In this document: positions 60,283-64,000 of the stretch, piece by piece
How positions within the stretch are numbered: the first letter of the stretch is position 1
Layout: the number at the start of each line of letters is the position of its first letter
NCBI RefSeq assembly: GCF_003075095.1
Contig: NZ_QCZF01000002.1
Location: 1-64,000 of the forward strand
Reading direction: 5' to 3'
Source: Blastococcus litoris
GTDB lineage: Bacteria > Actinomycetota > Actinomycetes > Mycobacteriales > Geodermatophilaceae
DNA: 64,000 nucleotides
Program-made: the position numbers and the translations under genes
The notes under the pieces: generated by a model
Seen by the model: the letters and a program-made list of their open reading frames with translations, nothing else
Database searches by the model: none
Told to the model about the DNA's origin: nothing

Positions 60283-63200
60283 TCAGACCGTGAGCAGACC
60301 CGAGGGCTGCTCGGTGAGCTTGCCGCGGTGCAGGGCCAGCTTGAGCGCCGCCTCGAGGGCGGGCGTGATCGCCGGCGTCCGCCGCTTGTAGCCGAAGATC
60401 GCCGCCGCCTGGGTCAGCAGCTCGTCGGCCATCATCCCGGCGCTCGCCCGGCACAGCGCCACCATCGCGTTGCCGATCTCCTCCGGCGCCACGTGGTCGA
60501 TCGGCCGGTCGGTGCTCGACGTCTGGCGGCGGAAGCCCTCGTACGCGTCCGGCGTGACGCCCTCCGGCCACAGGTAGTCGCCGACCACCGCGGACGGCGG
60601 CAGCAGTGACAGCAGGGTGTTCTTGCGCGCCTCCGACGCCCGGTTGAGCCCGAACGCGTTCACCGTCAGCTTCGCCAGCCGGTCGACGTGGATCGGGCCC
60701 TCGGCCTTGACCCCCGCCGTCATCACCCGGCGCACCGGGCGGGCCGCCTTCGACGCGGGCAGCTCGTCGAGAACCGTCTTCTCCCCGGCCGGCTTGGGCA
60801 GCCACGGCACGAACGGCGTCTCGCCGTCCATCACCGCCGGCGCCGACGGCTTGCGAGGGGCGGGCGCCTTCGCCGGCTTCGGCGCGGCCGGCACGGCCAC
60901 CGACGCGGTCACCGACGACCGCAGCGCCGCCACGCCCTTGAACGACTCCTGCGCCGCCGTCGGCAGCTGGATCGGCTCGGCCACCGGCTCCGACGGGATC
61001 GCGTCGACCGCCTCCACCAGCCGCTCGAGCACCGCGTCGGGTGAAGCCAGCCACGAGGGCAGCCACACCCGCTCTACTACGGGCCAGCGCAGCATGTCGC
61101 CGAGCACCTCGACCGGCAGCCCGTCCCGGTCGCCGACCGTCCCGCGGCGCGCCCACGCCGGGCCGTCGAGCAGCACGGCCATCAGCGGGGTGTCCGGGTC
61201 GGCGACCCGCGCCACGGCGAGGTCGACCTTGAACTCCGACAGCCCGACGTCGGTGCGCACGACGAGCCCCCGGTCGCGCAGCGCGGCGGCGATCTCCTCG
61301 CGGTGCCGGTCGACCACCGCGGCCGACCGCGCGTCGCGGGGCAGCACGTCGGTGCCCTGCGCGGCCATGTCGAGGTAGGCCCGCAGGTGCTTGATGCCGA
61401 CCGACGACGTCTCCTCGGCCCGCAGCTGCTCCGGGTCGAAGGAGGAGAAGACGACGACCTGCCGCCGGGCGCGGGTGACGGCGACGTTCAGCCGCCGCTC
61501 GCCGCCGACCCGGTTGAGCGGGCCGAAGTTCAGCGGCAGCTCCCCGGAGGCGTTCGGCGAGAAGCCGGTGGAGAAGAGGACGACGTCGCGCTCGTCGCCC
61601 TGCACGTTCTCCAGGTTCTTGACGAACAGGCCCTCGCCGTCGGTGCGGTCCAGCGCCGCGGCCAGCCGCTCGTCGTCGGCGTCCCGGAGCAGCCCCTCGA
61701 TGTAGGCGCGCTGCTGGGCGTTGAACGTGACGACGCCGATCGAGGGCACCGCGTCCACGCCGTCCCACTTCGGCACCGCGTCGAACCGCCGGCGGATCTC
61801 GGCGACGATCGCCTTGGCCTCGATCGGGTTGGTGCGCAGCAGCCGGCCGGCGCCCGAGCGGTGGAAGGTGCCCGGCACCCGCACCAGCGCGACGCCGCGC
61901 CCGTCGGGCTCGGCCGAGGGCCGCCCGTGCGTCGGGGCCGGGAACGACGAGAGCCGGTTGCCGTAGTACTGGGCGTTGGAGAACGCGATCAGCGACTCGT
62001 CCTGGCTGCGGTAGTGCCAGGAGAGCCACTGCCGCGGCACCCGCGCCTGCACGCATTCGGAGAGGATCGACTCCTCGTCCTCGACCGCCGTCTCGGCCAG
62101 GTCGGCGGCGTCGTCGGAGACCGAGGACGGCTCGGCGAACGACGTCGGCGGCATCTGCTTCGAGTCGCCGACGACGACGGCCGCACGAGCACGACCCAGC
62201 GCACCCACCGCGTCGGCCACCCGGATCTGCGACGCCTCGTCGAACACCACCAGGTCGAACTGGTTCGACGCCGCCGGGAAGAACCGCGCCACCGAGTCCG
62301 GCGACACCAGCACGCACGGCATCACCTGGGTGATCAGCTCGCCGTACGTGGCCAGCAGCTGGCGCACGCCCAGGCCGCGCCGCTGCTTGGCCAGCTCCCG
62401 CTGCAGCGCGCCGACCTGGCCCGAGCCGGAGGTGGCGTCGAACGGCCGGGCGGCCAGCACGCGGGCCGGGAGCGCCGTGGTCAGGTGCTCGCGCACCGCG
62501 CGCGAGGCGCGGGTGAAGCGGCGGATCGCCTTCTCGTGCGCGCCGGCGTCGAACATGTCGAGCCCGGTCGCGTCGAGCCGCTCGGACACCGACGCCATCG
62601 CCAGTCCGCGGTCGAAGGCGCGCACGGCGTCGTCGGCCTTGATCTCGCCGGTGAGCAGCAGCACCCGGGCGTCGAAGAGGCCCGCGAAGCGCAGCGGCTC
62701 GAGCGTGTCGAGGAAGGAGACCCAGCGGCGCAGCGACATCAGCACCGAGCCGTCGCCGCCGCGCTCGGGGCGGGTCATCGACCAGCGCAGGACGAAGCCG
62801 TCCTCACCAGCCCAGCGGGCCAGCTGGTCGGAGCTGGTGCGGCACGCGGCGATCAGCTGGCGGACGGCGTCCCGGAGGTGCCCGACCGCCTGCGCCGCGG
62901 CCGGCCCGGCCGGGACGCCCGCGACGATCAGCTTGCGCAGCTGCACGTGGAAGAGCGACGAGCCGTCGACCGCCGCGCCGGCGGCGCGCAGCCAGTCGAC
63001 CTGGCGGGCGAGCAGGTCGCCGTCGGTGAACGGGTTCCAGCCCTCGGGCACCGACAGCCCGGAGATGGACTCGGCGCGGGTCGCGATCGCCTGCACGGCG
63101 GTCTGCACCCGCCACAGGTTCTCGACGACCGCGGGGACGTCCTTGGGCCGGACCTTGGCGTCGGGCCGCAGGTAGGGCGCGAGCGAGTCGCGGACGGCGA

Positions 63201-64000
63201 TCAGCTTGCGCCGCCGTCCCCACCAGGACGACGCCGCCGCGGTCTGGGCGGCCACGTAGATCTCGGCCAGCGGCAGCCGCAGCACCTCGGGCGTGCAGAC
63301 GTCGAGACCCGGGTGGCGGAACGCGGTGAAGGCGGCGATCTCGCCGAGCACGGCCGACGTCGCCGCCGTCCAGAACGCGCCGAAGGTCTCGTCGAGGACG
63401 TCGAGGCCGACGGGCGGGCCGCCGAGGACGTGCGCGAGCGCGTCCAGCTCCTCGACCGTGGACGTCCGGCGCAGGACGCCGGCCAGCTCCGGCACCGCCT
63501 GCACCTCGCGCACCGCGGCGTCGACGGCGGAGGCCGCGGCCTGGGTGGCGGGCAGGTCGATGTCGGGGGAGTCGACGAACGCCCACGGGTGCCGCGGCGA
63601 GGGCCGGGTCAGGTCGGCGATGTCGGGCAGCAGCGCGAGCTCCACCCGCACCGAGCGCAGCACCTCGGCCGGCGCGTTGGCAGCGAAGGGCAGCGGCACC
63701 GGCAGCGGCGCGACGTCGGTGCCGGCGGCGAGCTCGGAGGTCCGGGCCGAGTACAGCGACAGCCCGACGGCGTTCTGCTCGTGCAGCCGGTCGGCGTAGC
63801 GGGCCAGCAGCCGGCGGGCCGAGCGCAGCGACTCGCCGTCGGCGGCCATGCCCTGCTCGTCGACGGCGACCGCGTGCTCCAGCGCCAGCCGGATCTGTGC
63901 CCGCACCATCGAGGCGCGCGAGCCCTTGTCGTGCAGGTCGAGGGCGAACATGCCCATGCCGACCGCGTCCAGCCGGCGGGCGACGACGTCCAGCGCGGCC
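60283..64000 (-). CDS. large SF1 helicase-nuclease with DUF3320 (5' end outside window)
   Basis: The visible 1239 residues are the C-terminal part. The reading frame is open to the edge, so the start and Walker A lie beyond 64000. Helicase motif II is in L-V-V-F-D-E-A-S-Q-I-R, followed by V-V-G-D-S-K-Q-M-P-P-T-S-F. Later motifs are W-H-Y-R-S-Q-D-E-S-L and N-V-A-V-T-R-A-R-R-Q-V. A restriction-endonuclease-like region follows (L-R-D-R-G-L-V-V-R-T-D-V-G and F-K-V-D-L-A-V-A), then DUF3320 at the end (F-R-R-Q-T-S-S-T-D-R). This order resembles the DUF4011-helicase-DUF3320 proteins found in many genomic islands. A DNA-processing or defence role is inferred only. Confidence 0.88.
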   Translation of the reverse strand, partial: AALDVVARRLDAVGMGMFALDLHDKGSRASMVRAQIRLALEHAVAVDEQGMAADGESLRSARRLLARYADRLHEQNAVGLSLYSARTSELAAGTDVAPLPVPLPFAANAPAEVLRSVRVELALLPDIADLTRPSPRHPWAFVDSPDIDLPATQAAASAVDAAVREVQAVPELAGVLRRTSTVEELDALAHVLGGPPVGLDVLDETFGAFWTAATSAVLGEIAAFTAFRHPGLDVCTPEVLRLPLAEIYVAAQTAAASSWWGRRRKLIAVRDSLAPYLRPDAKVRPKDVPAVVENLWRVQTAVQAIATRAESISGLSVPEGWNPFTDGDLLARQVDWLRAAGAAVDGSSLFHVQLRKLIVAGVPAGPAAAQAVGHLRDAVRQLIAACRTSSDQLARWAGEDGFVLRWSMTRPERGGDGSVLMSLRRWVSFLDTLEPLRFAGLFDARVLLLTGEIKADDAVRAFDRGLAMASVSERLDATGLDMFDAGAHEKAIRRFTRASRAVREHLTTALPARVLAARPFDATSGSGQVGALQRELAKQRRGLGVRQLLATYGELITQVMPCVLVSPDSVARFFPAASNQFDLVVFDEASQIRVADAVGALGRARAAVVVGDSKQMPPTSFAEPSSVSDDAADLAETAVEDEESILSECVQARVPRQWLSWHYRSQDESLIAFSNAQYYGNRLSSFPAPTHGRPSAEPDGRGVALVRVPGTFHRSGAGRLLRTNPIEAKAIVAEIRRRFDAVPKWDGVDAVPSIGVVTFNAQQRAYIEGLLRDADDERLAAALDRTDGEGLFVKNLENVQGDERDVVLFSTGFSPNASGELPLNFGPLNRVGGERRLNVAVTRARRQVVVFSSFDPEQLRAEETSSVGIKHLRAYLDMAAQGTDVLPRDARSAAVVDRHREEIAAALRDRGLVVRTDVGLSEFKVDLAVARVADPDTPLMAVLLDGPAWARRGTVGDRDGLPVEVLGDMLRWPVVERVWLPSWLASPDAVLERLVEAVDAIPSEPVAEPIQLPTAAQESFKGVAALRSSVTASVAVPAAPKPAKAPAPRKPSAPAVMDGETPFVPWLPKPAGEKTVLDELPASKAARPVRRVMTAGVKAEGPIHVDRLAKLTVNAFGLNRASEARKNTLLSLLPPSAVVGDYLWPEGVTPDAYEGFRRQTSSTDRPIDHVAPEEIGNAMVALCRASAGMMADELLTQAAAIFGYKRRTPAITPALEAALKLALHRGKLTEQPSGLLTV

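Overview
The window is very GC-rich actinobacterial DNA. A member of the Geodermatophilaceae (Blastococcus, Modestobacter or Geodermatophilus type) is my best guess. The reasons are DinB/MDMPI-like mycothiol-associated enzymes, many GTG starts, repeated leaderless-type promoters (TANNNT, 6-8 nt, then ATG or GTG), a bacteriophytochrome-phosphatase with RsbW and STAS partners, and several actinobacterial DUF families (DUF4407, DUF3048, DUF4253, DUF6308). The genus is inference. No tRNA, rRNA or CRISPR array was seen.

Layout. 0-17.7 kb: the tail of an IS481-type transposase, then mostly single housekeeping or accessory genes (hydroquinone reductase of the GST fold, hemerythrin-like protein, DinB-like enzyme, a more AT-rich PIN-like gene, two ABM-domain paralogues, DUF4407 membrane protein, MFS exporter). 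They are followed by a PD-(D/E)XK-like protein divergent from a Cas4/RecB-like nuclease-helicase, and by an enoyl-CoA hydratase. 17.7-28.4 kb: a defence-type island with lower GC. It holds two uncharacterised membrane proteins bracketed by an intact echA 3' end and a decayed copy of it, a frameshifted DpnII/MboI-like nuclease gene, a complete type I restriction-modification operon (hsdM-hsdS-hsdR with ATGA overlaps), a GIY-YIG-like protein and an HNH endonuclease. 28.5-42.6 kb: an ADP-ribosylglycohydrolase fused to a dual-specificity phosphatase, and a relic of that phosphatase domain 5 kb away. This stretch also has a DHFR-like reductase, a CocE-type hydrolase, a GT51 transglycosylase, a VapBC-type toxin-antitoxin pair, a voltage-sensor-like protein, a D-2-hydroxyacid dehydrogenase, an SDR pseudogene and several proteins under 80 residues.

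42.6-55 kb: an ABC exporter divergent from a two-component system (probably its regulator), a large BTAD/AAA transcriptional regulator, a secreted DUF1524 nuclease with an Excalibur domain, a mycothiol-dependent isomerase-like protein, a PASTA lipoprotein and threonine deaminase. 55.0-58.1 kb: a compact light-sensing partner-switching module of RsbW-like kinase, STAS protein and phytochrome-SpoIIE phosphatase. 58-64 kb: a DUF3048 lipoprotein, a free-standing LAGLIDADG endonuclease, a long inverted repeat, and the C-terminal part of a very large helicase with DUF3320 that runs off the window.

The candidates I find most worth following are four. They are the light-controlled partner switch, the echA-bracketed membrane-protein pair, the split DpnII-like nuclease downstream of hsdR, and the macrodomain-style ADP-ribosylglycohydrolase-phosphatase fusion with its nearby relic.
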